Positions 24,578 to 33,781 of a DNA stretch of 37,683 nt are shown here, piece by piece (the stretch's first letter is position 1; each line of letters starts with the position of its first letter). A program made the position numbers and the translations under genes. Under the pieces are notes generated by a model that did no database searches, had not been told where the DNA came from, and saw only the letters and a program-made list of their open reading frames with translations. The DNA is from Paenibacillus abyssi (lineage in GTDB: Bacteria; Bacillota; Bacilli; Paenibacillales; Paenibacillaceae): contig NZ_BMGR01000024.1 in assembly GCF_014640295.1 (NCBI RefSeq), forward strand, positions 1 through 37,683. The letters run 5' to 3'.

Positions 24578-25102
24578 ATGAAAAAAAGCGTTAAGGTCAT
24601 ATTGGGCACGGCTGTGATTGCGTTGTCGATCTTCTCTGCTGCCAGCTTGAGTTTTGCTGATAGTGTGTTGGACCGGTATTATTTTAGAGATACCCATCAG
24701 ACCATTACCTATGCAAAACTGAAGGAAATGATACCATCTTCATTTGCCAATCAGTTAGGTGGCGTCTATATCGACGATAATGGGAACTCTGTCATCTTGC
24801 TGACCGAGAAAAACCCCGAATTTGAAGAGAAAATTAAGGGAGAAAACAAATATTCAAATAAAACCGTCTTCTATTATGTAAAATACAGCGAACAGCAGCT
24901 ATTAGATGCGCAAGATAGACTTTACGGGGTAGCCAGCGACCTTGGCATCCAATTCACGGTCACTAATATCAAGCAAAACAAAGTCATCATCTACATATCG
25001 AAAGAGGCTTACCATCAAAATAAACAAGAAATTTTCAAGCATATCGATGAGGATATGGTTCAGCTAGTGTTCGGCAATTTCAAGATGATCAACCAAGCTT
25101 GA
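24578..25102 (+). CDS. Secreted protein of unknown function
   Basis: A 174-residue protein with a Sec signal peptide: MKKS, a hydrophobic core (VILGTAVIALSIFSAASL) and a likely cut after SFA at about residue 27. The mature part (about 147 residues) is charged, with no membrane segment and no motif I recognise; it contains DDNGNSVILLTEKNPEFE and a C-terminal alternating hydrophobic pattern (VTNIKQNKVIIYIS). ATG 24578 follows a GGGAGATG site; the frame stays open further upstream to 24404, but that part has no protein-like features. Confidence 0.75.
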   Translation: MKKSVKVILGTAVIALSIFSAASLSFADSVLDRYYFRDTHQTITYAKLKEMIPSSFANQLGGVYIDDNGNSVILLTEKNPEFEEKIKGENKYSNKTVFYYVKYSEQQLLDAQDRLYGVASDLGIQFTVTNIKQNKVIIYISKEAYHQNKQEIFKHIDEDMVQLVFGNFKMINQA

Positions 25103-25296
25103 ACGCTAGCTTTCTTTCAATCCCTCTTTTATCCGTGTTGATGCTGCCAGGCATCAATAGGTCTCCTGCTTTATGCCCCAGCAGTACAAAAAAGACTCCT
25201 CTCTTCACCGCCAGAAAAGTAACCGGAATACATCCGATAAACTCAATACATACAGCCAACGAAAAGTGGGAAGTCCCCTTTACGAGGGAGTAAACC

Positions 25297-26262
25297 ATGA
25301 ACCATCCGTTCCAAGAGGAAATCGTAAACATCAACGGCGCATTTACACTAGAAGGAACGCTAACCATACCTGCCGCAGCAAGAAAAAAATACCCCGCCGT
25401 ATTAATTATTTCAGGCACCGGAAAGAGCAACCGTGATGGCAATGGCTCAAAGCTGGACATGAATCTGTACAAAGATTTAGCGGAAATGATCACAAAGCTT
25501 GGTTTTATCACGCTTCGTTACGATAAGAGAGGCACCCACAAAAGCAAGGGTGTATATATCGAAACCGGTTTTTGGGACTTGGTAGATGATGCGGAAAGCG
25601 CGGTCCGATTTCTTGCGTCCCGGCCTGAAGTCGATAATGAGAAAATTATTATTCTGGGGCACAGCGAAGGCTGCATGATTGCCGCTGCAGTGAACGCAAG
25701 AGCTCCACAAGCAGGCCTTGTCTTATTAGCGGGAGTCGCTGAACCTTCCAAAATCGCTTTTCCAAGGCAAGTACAGCAAGCGCTCAAGGAAATCGATGAA
25801 ATGCCTGGATATAAGGGTAAATTAATACGTTTCATTACGAAGCTGCAAAATCCGGAGAAAAAAAACAGAGAATTTTTCGCCAAGGTACTTGCGTCTACCA
25901 GACCATCGATCAGAATCTATGGCCTAATCCCTTTCAATGCAAAATGGTATCGCGAGCAGTATGCCTACAATGTGATGGACGAACTGTCCAAGGTCACCTG
26001 CCCCACCCTAGCTATAACAGGCTCTAACGATATTCAAGTGATTCCCGATCATGCCAGGCTTGCCGCTGAAACGGTTAAGGGTGAAAGCGAATGGCATGTC
26101 ATACCGCATATGAACCACATTTTGCGAAAATATGAAAAGCCGCATACGATGCTGAACCTTCTTAAAGAATACAAAAAGCTAATAAACAAACCGATTGATC
26201 CGGATTTATATCCCCTGCTTTCCAAATGGCTCCAAAAACATTATATCGTGGCGGAAGCGTAA
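25297..26262 (+). CDS. Alpha/beta hydrolase (BAAT/acyl-peptide hydrolase-like)
   Basis: A 321-residue alpha/beta hydrolase. The oxyanion segment is LIISGTGKSNRDGN, the strand RYDKRGTHKSKG follows, the nucleophile is the Ser in ILGHSEGCMIAA (about residue 133), the acid is likely the Asp of TGSNDIQVIP and the His that of HMNHILRKY. No signal peptide, so cytosolic. An N-terminal strand segment (VNINGAFTLEGTLTIP) is typical of the YqiA/prolyl-peptidase-like esterases. ATG 25297 follows GAGGGAG. Substrate unknown; 194 bases separate it from the secreted-protein gene and hold no recognisable feature. Confidence 0.88.
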   Translation: MNHPFQEEIVNINGAFTLEGTLTIPAAARKKYPAVLIISGTGKSNRDGNGSKLDMNLYKDLAEMITKLGFITLRYDKRGTHKSKGVYIETGFWDLVDDAESAVRFLASRPEVDNEKIIILGHSEGCMIAAAVNARAPQAGLVLLAGVAEPSKIAFPRQVQQALKEIDEMPGYKGKLIRFITKLQNPEKKNREFFAKVLASTRPSIRIYGLIPFNAKWYREQYAYNVMDELSKVTCPTLAITGSNDIQVIPDHARLAAETVKGESEWHVIPHMNHILRKYEKPHTMLNLLKEYKKLINKPIDPDLYPLLSKWLQKHYIVAEA

Positions 26263-26272
26263 CTCAATGAAT

Positions 26273-26304
26273 GTGCAGCCCTAATCGACTGCACTTGTTC
26301 TTTT
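26273..26304 (+). terminator. Weak terminator behind the alpha/beta hydrolase gene
   Basis: GTGCAG and CTGCAC pair across a 10-base loop, followed by TTGTTCTTTT. Confidence 0.55.
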
Positions 26305-26381
26305 GTATGGTGGAGCCAAAGGCTGGTCCCTGACCTCATTGCTGCCAGTGGAGATGTGGGTTTCTGGACCGAAGACGAGAG

Positions 26382-26419
26382 ATGGCGCCACAGATATGAG
26401 ACCTGTGACGCCATTTTTA
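26382..26419 (+). terminator. Second terminator between convergent genes
   Basis: A 12-bp stem with one mismatch (26382-26393, ATGGCGCCACAG, with 26403-26414) followed by TTTTT on the plus strand. It lies between the hydrolase gene and the convergent SLH-protein gene. Confidence 0.75.
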
Positions 26420-26488
26420 CTGTTTTAGAGGTACCTATCAAGCTTCAATATCTCATTGAAGATCCCTTTTGGGACAGCCTCTTCTTGC

Positions 26489-27553
26489 TTACTCATAGAC
26501 GTAATATGCATAGATTTTCCATCTATCGTCGGGCATCTTTTTCAGCTTGTAGATGCTATCGATTGCATCTGTTGTCGAAGTCTGTTCAGCCCCATCCCAC
26601 ATGGTTGTTGTATATACGCCGCCTGTGGATTCAACCGTTGCAAATCGGTCATTCTTTTCAATCACCCTCATCGTCGGCACAGTATCCGTTGTCATCTGAA
26701 TCTCATAGCCTTCTTCAGTTAATGACCTGAAGTCCATTAGAGAGGAGTTGCTGAGAGCCAGATAATAACCCGTATTATAGATATCATAGAAATTCATCAG
26801 CTCTTCGAACCTTTGCTCGTTCATCAGTTCAAAGTTCAGGGACTCGATATCATTGACCAAGCTGATCATGATCTCGTCCTCGGGTAAATTCGTATTTTCC
26901 AGATTCATTGCACGCTGGAGCATGACAACGGCTTCAGCACGTCTGGCATTAGCGTATGGCCTAAATTCAGTCTCTGTAACACCGCCTACAATGCCTACCT
27001 GGCTTGCACTCATAATAGAAGAAGTTGCATAATAGTCCGGCACATCAGTAAACTGCTTTGGCTCGCCTGCAAATTGGACGGTGGATGAAAAAGCACGTAC
27101 CACCAATACCGCAATGTCACCGCGTGTAATCAGGCGATCGGGTCCAAACCTTGTTTCTGAAATCCCGTTCACAATGCCCAATGAGCTTGCGATGCGGACG
27201 GGCTCGTAATACCACTTGTCCTCCTCCACGTCGGCAAAGTTCTTCCCGGAGCCTTCACTTGTCAAGTTCAATGCTCTTACTAGTATTGCAACGAATTCCG
27301 CACGGCTGATTGAATTGTTCGGCCTTATGGACAGCGTTCCTTGCGAATCCAAATACCCGCGTAATAAATCTGCATTCACAAAATTGTCTAACGCATCATG
27401 AGCCCAATGGTCATCGATATCGACCGGAGCATACATCTCCAGCGGATCAATATCATGCGTTTGGGCAGACAAGGAATGAATCGGAAATAACAAAAGCATC
27501 GGCAGCAACAACAAGATGGTGATCTGGGACATTCTTTTTTTCATCTTCGGCAT
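26489..27553 (-). CDS. S-layer homology (SLH) domain protein
   Basis: A 354-residue exported protein. After a signal peptide (hydrophobic ITILLLLPMLLLFPIHSLSA, cut near SAQT) come three SLH repeats: about residues 45-100 (DIDDHWAHDALDNFV), 105-160 (FADVEEDKWYYEPVRIA) and 168-225 (FTDVPDYYATSSIMSA). Each SLH repeat carries a basic ITRGD/SRAE/RRAE-type motif that binds pyruvylated cell-wall polymer. The last 125 residues form a domain I do not recognise, resembling small NTF2-like or DUF4440-like folds only in its strand-rich look. ATG 27553 was chosen after GAGAGG; ATG 27544 is possible. Confidence 0.88.
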   Translation of the reverse strand: MPKMKKRMSQITILLLLPMLLLFPIHSLSAQTHDIDPLEMYAPVDIDDHWAHDALDNFVNADLLRGYLDSQGTLSIRPNNSISRAEFVAILVRALNLTSEGSGKNFADVEEDKWYYEPVRIASSLGIVNGISETRFGPDRLITRGDIAVLVVRAFSSTVQFAGEPKQFTDVPDYYATSSIMSASQVGIVGGVTETEFRPYANARRAEAVVMLQRAMNLENTNLPEDEIMISLVNDIESLNFELMNEQRFEELMNFYDIYNTGYYLALSNSSLMDFRSLTEEGYEIQMTTDTVPTMRVIEKNDRFATVESTGGVYTTTMWDGAEQTSTTDAIDSIYKLKKMPDDRWKIYAYYVYE

Positions 27554-27869
27554 CGTTCCTCTCAATTAAAGTTTTTGGGTTATAAAACCCAAGATCCCTC
27601 AACAATTAACTGACCATAATGGACCGGAGATCATAAACTTAACTACACTTATAATGGAACGATGAAACAACAAACTTCCAGAAAAAGCATATAAATGCCA
27701 GCAAAAACAAGCGATCTGTCCACTGCAATAATGCATTCTCAAGCCATTCGATAGACCGCAAAAAAATTGCGTGGTTTCACAGTATATTTGTGTTTGATTG
27801 TCGGATAAAAACATATATACTTTCTTTATTAAAATCACATCTTATATCCACCTTGAGGGGAAACGAATC
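27554..27869. other. Divergent intergenic region
   Basis: 316 bases between the SLH gene and the cyclase gene. TTGGGTT-ATAA-AACCCAA (27575-27592) is a perfect seven-base inverted repeat in the leader of the SLH gene, only about 22 bases before its start. A promoter for the cyclase lies at 27794-27821. I see no RNA gene or known riboswitch, including no c-di-GMP (GEMM) motif. Confidence 0.5.
27794..27821 (+). promoter_or_regulatory. Probable promoter of the diguanylate cyclase gene
   Basis: TTGATT (27794-27799), 16-base spacer, TATACT (27816-27821), about 45 bases before the start codon. Confidence 0.5.
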
Positions 27870-29312
27870 ATGAACGAACGAATTTCTCAATTAAGCCAAT
27901 TGCTTCATATTAAATCAAGTAGGCAGCAATACAGATTAGCAACAGGCGTTGCCGCCACGATCCTTCTGATATCTGCTGCAGCTATGCCCTTCGGTACACT
28001 TCAATTAGTGGAAGTAAAGCCATTTTTGCCTGCGTTTATCGCATGGTTTCTATTCGGTGATCTTTTAACCGCTTATATGCTCTTCAGTCAGTACAGAGCC
28101 GGTAGGTCTCGGCCATTGTTGATTTTGGCCTGTACTTACTTGTATACGGGACTCATCATTATTCCACACATTCTCACGTTTCCGGGTGTTTTCTCCGATA
28201 CCGGATTATTGGGCGCAGGCAATCAAAGTGCGGTGTGGTTATGGGTGTTCTGGCACGGTGGATTCCCGATAGGGATTATAGCCTACCTCTTGGTCGATCA
28301 ATTGGACCGGCAGGAGGATCCACCACAAAGAGTCATCCCGCTGGCCGCAGGTATGGTAACGGTAACCATTCTGATTGTACTGTTATGGTATGTTCTGTCT
28401 ACCATGGGCAATGACTGGCTTCCTGCCATTATTGAGAAGAACAACTATTCCATCCTATTGACGTCTGGAGTTGGCGCTGTCGTTTGGCTCCTTAATTGTT
28501 CCGCATTCATTCTTTTAATATGGCTGCGGCGCGGCAAAAATGTGTTAACCCTGTGGTTAACCGTTGCGGTATTTGCATTCCTCCTTGATGTCACAGTCAC
28601 GCTGTTTGCAGGAGCACGGTACAGTCTGGGATGGTACACTGCCCGTTTGAACTCGCTCGTCGCTGCAACCGTGGTCATTTGTTCCATTATTTATGAAGTC
28701 AACAAGCTCTATATCCGGCTGGTAAAACAGCATGTGCAGCTGGTGGAATCGCAGGATGAACTGCGATCAGCCAATGAAAAGCTAACTAAACTTTCCAATC
28801 TGGATGGATTGACCGGCATTCCAAACCGACGGCGCTTCGATGAAATGCTGGCTAGGGAGCTCCATGAATCCGCTGGCAAGAATTCACCATTGTCATTATT
28901 AATGTTGGATATAGACTGCTTCAAAACATATAACGATCATTATGGCCATTTAGGAGGAGATGCCGTGCTGAAGAGAGTCGCCCTTATTATTGAAGACTCC
29001 TTGACGGGAACAACTGGGATTGCCGCTCGCTACGGCGGAGAAGAATTCGCGGTCATTCTTCCGAGGCTAGATGTAGAGCATACGCAGCGTATCGGCGAAC
29101 GGATCCGGGCTGCGGTTGAAGCCGAACAAATTTTACATAAAGCCTCCATTGTAGGAAATTTTATAACCGTTAGCATTGGCGCATTCACGATGCTGCCAGC
29201 CCAAAATACCGAGTTTGAAGAAATGGTGGCCTTTGCCGACCAGGCTTTATATTCATCCAAATCTGACGGGCGTAACCGTGTGACCGCCTTTGATCAATTG
29301 TTGAACAGGTAA
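27870..29312 (+). CDS. Membrane-bound diguanylate cyclase (MASE4-like sensor plus GGDEF)
   Basis: A 480-residue protein. The N-terminal 290 residues have about eight hydrophobic segments in a MASE4-like arrangement, followed by a short coiled helix (QLVESQDELRSANEKLTKL) and a GGDEF domain (about 310-475). The domain has LTGIPNRRRFDEML, metal Asp in LMLDIDCFKTYNDHYGH and the active-site RYGGEEF near residue 389, so it should make c-di-GMP from GTP. The RxxD inhibitory site normally five residues before GGEEF is absent, so product inhibition is unlikely. ATG 27870 follows GAGGGGAAA. The signal sensed by the membrane part is unknown. Confidence 0.92.
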   Translation: MNERISQLSQLLHIKSSRQQYRLATGVAATILLISAAAMPFGTLQLVEVKPFLPAFIAWFLFGDLLTAYMLFSQYRAGRSRPLLILACTYLYTGLIIIPHILTFPGVFSDTGLLGAGNQSAVWLWVFWHGGFPIGIIAYLLVDQLDRQEDPPQRVIPLAAGMVTVTILIVLLWYVLSTMGNDWLPAIIEKNNYSILLTSGVGAVVWLLNCSAFILLIWLRRGKNVLTLWLTVAVFAFLLDVTVTLFAGARYSLGWYTARLNSLVAATVVICSIIYEVNKLYIRLVKQHVQLVESQDELRSANEKLTKLSNLDGLTGIPNRRRFDEMLARELHESAGKNSPLSLLMLDIDCFKTYNDHYGHLGGDAVLKRVALIIEDSLTGTTGIAARYGGEEFAVILPRLDVEHTQRIGERIRAAVEAEQILHKASIVGNFITVSIGAFTMLPAQNTEFEEMVAFADQALYSSKSDGRNRVTAFDQLLNR

Positions 29313-29326
29313 ATTACGTTATGATT

Positions 29327-30721
29327 TCAATCTATTAACATGTCCAAGCGCTTGCCAGCTTCCGTTTCGTCCTCCAGCTTAGACCAATATGTCTTAAGCT
29401 CCTCTCGGACCGACTCCAGCGCTTTCGTCCCCAATTGAAGATCGGAGTAAAATTTGCATTTCCCCCAAATCCCGTTCAGATCCGGCTCCCGTTGCGGCCG
29501 ATTGCCCGCCAGTCCGTCCCGTATGGTCAAGGCTTCCAGATGCGCGGGCAGCGTGAGCGTGCTCCTGCGAATGCCGGATTGTATCTTCGGGCTGCAAAGA
29601 AAACGGACCAGCGCCCTTGATGCATCCGGATATTTCGCCTTGCCGCTGATTGCCAGACCTGTTACGAGAAGCAGCGTAGAGTCGCTCTTCAGACCTGGGA
29701 GTTCGGATATTCCATAATCAATTCCCGTATCACGCCATCGATTAATCCCAAAATACGACGTCATGATTATCGATACCCGGCCTTCCCGGAACCAGCGCTC
29801 TGCATCGGCATCATTCTCCGACCAGAACGGAGCCGCTCCGCCCTGTTGATAAATTAGATTTCTTGCCATGCGCAGGCTTTCCCAGAATGCCGGACGATCC
29901 ACCGCGTCCCCCTCTTCCCCGTTCTGGAGCCGAAACCCGTTCTGCAGCAAAAAGACCGGCCAGCGGTTTACGGATTGCATATGCGCTGCGAATCCGATAA
30001 CGCCCAGCTGCCCGGACAATACGCGTGACGTATGAAGCAGCCTATCCCAAGTCCAGCCTTGCTGTGGTTCCTCCAATTGACAGCTCATAAAATGCTGCCT
30101 GTTGTAACATAACACGATCGGGGAGAACACAAAGGGTGCCGCTGCAGTTCGTCCTGCAGGCCCGAGAAATGGCGTGTACAGCAGCGGATGTGCTGCCTCC
30201 GAGTGCGGAGCGGAGGCAAGCATAGACCAGGATGGGTCCTGCTCCCTCAGCTTTAAAGCATCCCAATTAGTTAGTGTTATAACATCGGCGATGCCGTGTT
30301 CTACATAATCGACAGGAAATGGCGTAGGCAGCAGCTGAATGCCGATCGACGGATTGGCTGATTCAAACTCGGCAATCGCCTCTTTCATATTGACTTCCGT
30401 ATCCATTGACGGATAGTAAGCAAACCGCAGAATTGTTCTCCGTTCCGTGTCCTGGACTGCGTCCACCATCTTCCCTTGCGCGTATGCCGGTATGGCAACC
30501 CGATTGCCGACTCTTTTAATTTTGACGATCATCCCTTCTTCAACGAGGATATCCAAAGCTTTCCGCACGGATTCCTTACTGAGCCCGTACGTGCTGCCAA
30601 GCTCGACCTCGGAAGGGATGTAATCGCCTGACCGAAGCTCTCCGGATCGGATATCCGTACGCAATCGATCCACCAGCCGGCGAATTCGGGCGGTATATTC
30701 ACTTCGACTTGGGCGTCCCAT
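29327..30721 (-). CDS. GntR-type regulator fused to a solute-binding-protein domain
   Basis: A 464-residue one-component regulator. Residues 1-75 are a GntR winged helix (IRSGELRSGDYIPSEVELGS, YGLSKESVRKALDILVEEGM). Residues about 95-440 look like an ABC extracellular sugar-binding protein (family 1): ILRFAYYPSMDTEVNMKEAIAEFE, DVITLTNWDALKL and a late LVRFLCSPKIQSG. There is no signal peptide or membrane segment, so the binding domain acts in the cytosol as effector domain. ATG 30721 follows GGGGGAA; the longer frame reaches 30775. It is divergent from the ABC exporter operon, which suggests control of it. Confidence 0.88.
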   Translation of the reverse strand: MGRPSRSEYTARIRRLVDRLRTDIRSGELRSGDYIPSEVELGSTYGLSKESVRKALDILVEEGMIVKIKRVGNRVAIPAYAQGKMVDAVQDTERRTILRFAYYPSMDTEVNMKEAIAEFESANPSIGIQLLPTPFPVDYVEHGIADVITLTNWDALKLREQDPSWSMLASAPHSEAAHPLLYTPFLGPAGRTAAAPFVFSPIVLCYNRQHFMSCQLEEPQQGWTWDRLLHTSRVLSGQLGVIGFAAHMQSVNRWPVFLLQNGFRLQNGEEGDAVDRPAFWESLRMARNLIYQQGGAAPFWSENDADAERWFREGRVSIIMTSYFGINRWRDTGIDYGISELPGLKSDSTLLLVTGLAISGKAKYPDASRALVRFLCSPKIQSGIRRSTLTLPAHLEALTIRDGLAGNRPQREPDLNGIWGKCKFYSDLQLGTKALESVREELKTYWSKLEDETEAGKRLDMLID

Positions 30722-30775
30722 CTCATTCCCCCGTTTCTCCACATCATCTTTTTCTATCATAGCATAAGCAATCAA

Positions 30776-30789
30776 TTCTGTTGACAGAA
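30776..30789. promoter_or_regulatory. Palindrome in the GntR / ABC divergent region
   Basis: TTCTGT-TG-ACAGAA, six-base perfect arms, overlapping a TTGACA (30781-30786) that could be a -35 element for the ABC operon; the matching -10 region is poor. It is a natural candidate operator for the GntR fusion protein encoded next to it. Confidence 0.4.
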
Positions 30790-30910
30790 CAATATCTTCC
30801 GTGTAGCCTGAGTTATATCATCCACATATCGCCTAGAAGACCGAATGTAGGGAGGGATACAGCTCACCATTTGAATGTAACAGAATACATATCAGAGAAG
30901 GAGCAGCCGC

Positions 30911-31945
30911 ATGTCAATGATCGAAACCTTTTCCTTAAACAAAACATTTCGTCAGGCGATCAAAGATCCCGGATTGAAAGGATCCATCAAGCATTTCTTC
31001 ACCCAGCAATATCGGGACAAAACAGCAGTGAACGGCATTGATCTGAAGATTGAGGAAGGAGAATCGGTTGCTTATGTCGGGCCAAATGGAGCCGGCAAAT
31101 CAACCACGATCAAAATGCTTTCCGGCATCTTGGTTCCCACTTCCGGTACCCTGCGAGTAAACGGACTTGTACCTCATGAGGACCGAATCCGCCACGCGAA
31201 GCAAATCGGGGTCGTCTTTGGACAGCGCACGCAGCTTTGGTGGGACCTTCCGGTAAGGGAATCGTTCTCCCTATTGAAGGATATCTATGAAATACCGGAT
31301 CCGTTATACAAGAAAAATATGGATCGTTTTAACGACCTGCTCGGACTTCATGAATTCAGCGATCTGCCTGCCAGAAAAATATCATTGGGCCAACGGATGA
31401 GAGCCGATTTGGCGGCTGCCCTGCTGCACAATCCCCCCCTCGTTTTCTTAGATGAACCTACAATTGGCCTGGATATCGCCGTCAAATCCCGCATCCGGGA
31501 ATTCGTCAAGAACATCAACCAGAAGGAAGGGTCTACGATACTTTTGACAACCCATGACCTGGAAGATATCAAAGACATTTGCCGCAGACTGGTCATTATC
31601 GATAAAGGGCGGATCATATATGACGGAACATTAGAAAAGATCACGGATGCTTTCGCACAGGAGAGAACCCTTCACTTTCAAGTCCGCGAGCCCGTCTCAT
31701 CAATCTCCGGCATCATTGCAAACTTGCCGGGTGTAACTGCCGATCAAGTCAACGAACTATCCTTTTCCGTAAAGTTCAACCGGTTTCAATATTCAGCCGG
31801 TGAAATAGCAAGTAAAATCATCACTTCTGCAGATGTAATCGACTTCCGAATTGATGAGCCTTCCATCGATCAGATCATCCGAAAGCTTTATAATGGAGAA
31901 TTGATCCTGCAGGAGGAGCAGCCATCGGAGGCGATCAGGTCATGA
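30911..31945 (+). CDS. ABC-2 exporter ATP-binding protein (COG4586)
   Basis: A 344-residue ATPase subunit. The N-terminal FRQAIKDPGLKGSIKHFF is typical of COG4586. Walker A is GPNGAGKST, the Q-loop is VFGQRTQLWWDLPV, the signature is the non-standard ISLGQRMRADLA, Walker B is LVFLDEPTIGLD and the switch His is LTTHDLEDI. The last 80 residues form an extra domain. ATG 30911 follows AGAAGGAG. It overlaps the next gene by four bases (ATGA). The substrate of these exporters is not known; drugs, polymers or peptides are all possible. Confidence 0.92.
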   Translation: MSMIETFSLNKTFRQAIKDPGLKGSIKHFFTQQYRDKTAVNGIDLKIEEGESVAYVGPNGAGKSTTIKMLSGILVPTSGTLRVNGLVPHEDRIRHAKQIGVVFGQRTQLWWDLPVRESFSLLKDIYEIPDPLYKKNMDRFNDLLGLHEFSDLPARKISLGQRMRADLAAALLHNPPLVFLDEPTIGLDIAVKSRIREFVKNINQKEGSTILLTTHDLEDIKDICRRLVIIDKGRIIYDGTLEKITDAFAQERTLHFQVREPVSSISGIIANLPGVTADQVNELSFSVKFNRFQYSAGEIASKIITSADVIDFRIDEPSIDQIIRKLYNGELILQEEQPSEAIRS

Positions 31946-32742
31946 CCTCTGCCAAAAAATACTTTTCACTGATGAAAACGTCGATGCAAGCTTCGTTGTC
32001 GTACCGGTTCAACTTTTTTATCAACACAATAGCGGGAATCGTATTCATTACAGCTCTCTTCTATATCTGGAAAGCCATCTATGCGCAGCGGACCGAACTC
32101 GGCGGAATGTCATGGGAAGATATGAAAACGTACCTGCTCGTCGTATTCATCACCAATATGCTGCTGACCTGGTATTCAGAGACCGCCATTTCCAGAAGAG
32201 TCATAGACGGCAGTGTCTCTATGGATCTGCTTAAACCGCTGGATTTTCAGAAAGCGCGATTTTCTGAAACGATCGGCACAAGTATTATAGAAGGCGGTAT
32301 CTGTGCGCTTGTCGCAGCCTCATGGGCGACCGTTTTTGCGGATGTCAATCTGCCTCCCAACCTGCTGGCATCGGGTCTTTTTCTCGTGAGTCTTGCTCTT
32401 TCGGTACTTATTAAGTTCGGGATTATATATCTGGCCGGCCTCGTGTGCTTTTATACTTCGAGTGTTCTGGGCGTTGCTTGGGCAAGAGCTGCGATTACCA
32501 ACCTTTTTTCCGGAGCGCTCGTTCCCTTGACGCTTTTTCCGGATTGGCTGGAGACCATTACACGTTGGCTTCCGTTTCAAGGCATCGTATTTATCCCGGC
32601 GTCGATCTATATGGAGCGTATGTCCGGCCTGGACGCATTATGGAATATAGGCATTCAATTCATATGGGTGATCGTGTTATGGTTAGCCGGCAAAGCCGTA
32701 TGGCGCTGGTCCGTCCGTCAAGTCACGATTCACGGCGGATAG
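31942..32742 (+). CDS. ABC-2 family permease (COG4587)
   Basis: A 266-residue membrane protein with six hydrophobic segments, opening with KKYFSLMKTSMQASLSYRFNF as usual for the ABC2_membrane_6 group. It contains the VIDGSVSMDLLKPLDFQ loop and a second conserved segment GALVPLTLFPDWLETITRWLPFQ. Start codon inside the end of the ATPase gene. Pairs with the next gene product to form a heterodimeric pore. Confidence 0.9.
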   Translation: MTSAKKYFSLMKTSMQASLSYRFNFFINTIAGIVFITALFYIWKAIYAQRTELGGMSWEDMKTYLLVVFITNMLLTWYSETAISRRVIDGSVSMDLLKPLDFQKARFSETIGTSIIEGGICALVAASWATVFADVNLPPNLLASGLFLVSLALSVLIKFGIIYLAGLVCFYTSSVLGVAWARAAITNLFSGALVPLTLFPDWLETITRWLPFQGIVFIPASIYMERMSGLDALWNIGIQFIWVIVLWLAGKAVWRWSVRQVTIHGG

Positions 32743-32757
32743 GAGGGGAATCAATCG

Positions 32758-33558
32758 ATGAAGTGGAGTCGTGCGATCTATATTTATTTCAGATTAATGA
32801 CACAGCATGTGAAAGCAATCCTCGAATATCAAGCCGATTTCTGGATTGCGATGTGCGCCGCAATGCTGACACAAATACTCGGCATCGTGTTCATTTGGGT
32901 GATATTCGACCAAATCACGGATATTCACGGCTGGGTTTTTTGGGAGATTGCATTTTTGTATTCCTTAGTCTTTATGTCCGAAGGGGTATCGTCCTTTCTG
33001 TTTAATGGGATCTGGCTCATTAACAGCTTCGTGAACCGTGGTGAAATGGATCGCTTTCTCGTTCGCCCCCTGCCGCCTGTTCTGCAAGTCGCGTCATCGG
33101 CATTCGGCATGAACGGTATCGGCAACCTGGCGATCGGAATAATCTTCCTCATCCAATCGATTCGTCATATTGAAATGGCTTGGACATGGTGGCAGCTGCT
33201 GTTGGTGGTTGTTTTCGTCATCTCCGGGGTTATGATTCGAATTTCGGTTAATTTGGCTTCCAACAGCATTTCCTTTTGGACGCAAGGGCCGCGAAATTCA
33301 TTCCCCATGATGATTCATACCGTTAGCGACTTCGTCAAATACCCCATTACAATATTTACTGGCGGTATTCAATTATTTGTTTCCATTGCGGTCCCTTATG
33401 CTTTCATCAGCTATTATCCCGCATCCTTTTTGTTCGGCAAAGGAGAAGATTGGTCTTGGCTCGGTATGCTCACGCCTGTAGTAGCCGCCGCGTGTCTGAT
33501 GCTTTCTATCCGATTATTCAACACGGGATTGCGAAAATATGAGAGTGCAGGCAATTGA
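32758..33558 (+). CDS. ABC-2 family permease (COG3694)
   Basis: A 266-residue membrane protein with six hydrophobic segments; the loop NRGEMDRFLVRPLPPVLQV is the counterpart of the LLKPL loop in the preceding permease, and PITIFTGGIQLFVSIAVPYAF is typical of COG3694. ATG 32758 follows AGGAGGGG; 15 bases separate it from the preceding gene. Last gene of the exporter operon, closed by a terminator. Confidence 0.9.
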   Translation: MKWSRAIYIYFRLMTQHVKAILEYQADFWIAMCAAMLTQILGIVFIWVIFDQITDIHGWVFWEIAFLYSLVFMSEGVSSFLFNGIWLINSFVNRGEMDRFLVRPLPPVLQVASSAFGMNGIGNLAIGIIFLIQSIRHIEMAWTWWQLLLVVVFVISGVMIRISVNLASNSISFWTQGPRNSFPMMIHTVSDFVKYPITIFTGGIQLFVSIAVPYAFISYYPASFLFGKGEDWSWLGMLTPVVAAACLMLSIRLFNTGLRKYESAGN

Positions 33559-33567
33559 ACAAGCGGG

Positions 33568-33603
33568 CGGAGCCATGATCACACGGCTCCGTTCTCATTT
33601 TTT
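33568..33603 (+). terminator. Terminator of the ABC-2 exporter operon
   Basis: CGGAGCC and GGCTCCG (33568-33574 and 33585-33591) with a 10-base loop, followed by TTCTCATTTTTT. Confidence 0.85.
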
Positions 33604-33781
33604 ATCATTGAAATCCAAAGGTCGAGTAATGACATATCTGCAAGCTCAGATCGTGATGGAATGCCTTTCTGGGCCAAAGTATCCACCACTTGTGTCGCTA
33701 GAATGACGGGAACATTCACGAGGCTATATGTGTTTTTAATAAAAATATGAATAAACGATGAAGGAATTATTTTACAGAGGT

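Noticed and set aside
25089-25511. Minus-strand frame of 140 codons partly in the gap between secreted protein and alpha/beta hydrolase genes
   Set aside because: More than half is antisense to the hydrolase gene, there is no ribosome site, and its hydrophobic look comes from antisense codon bias.
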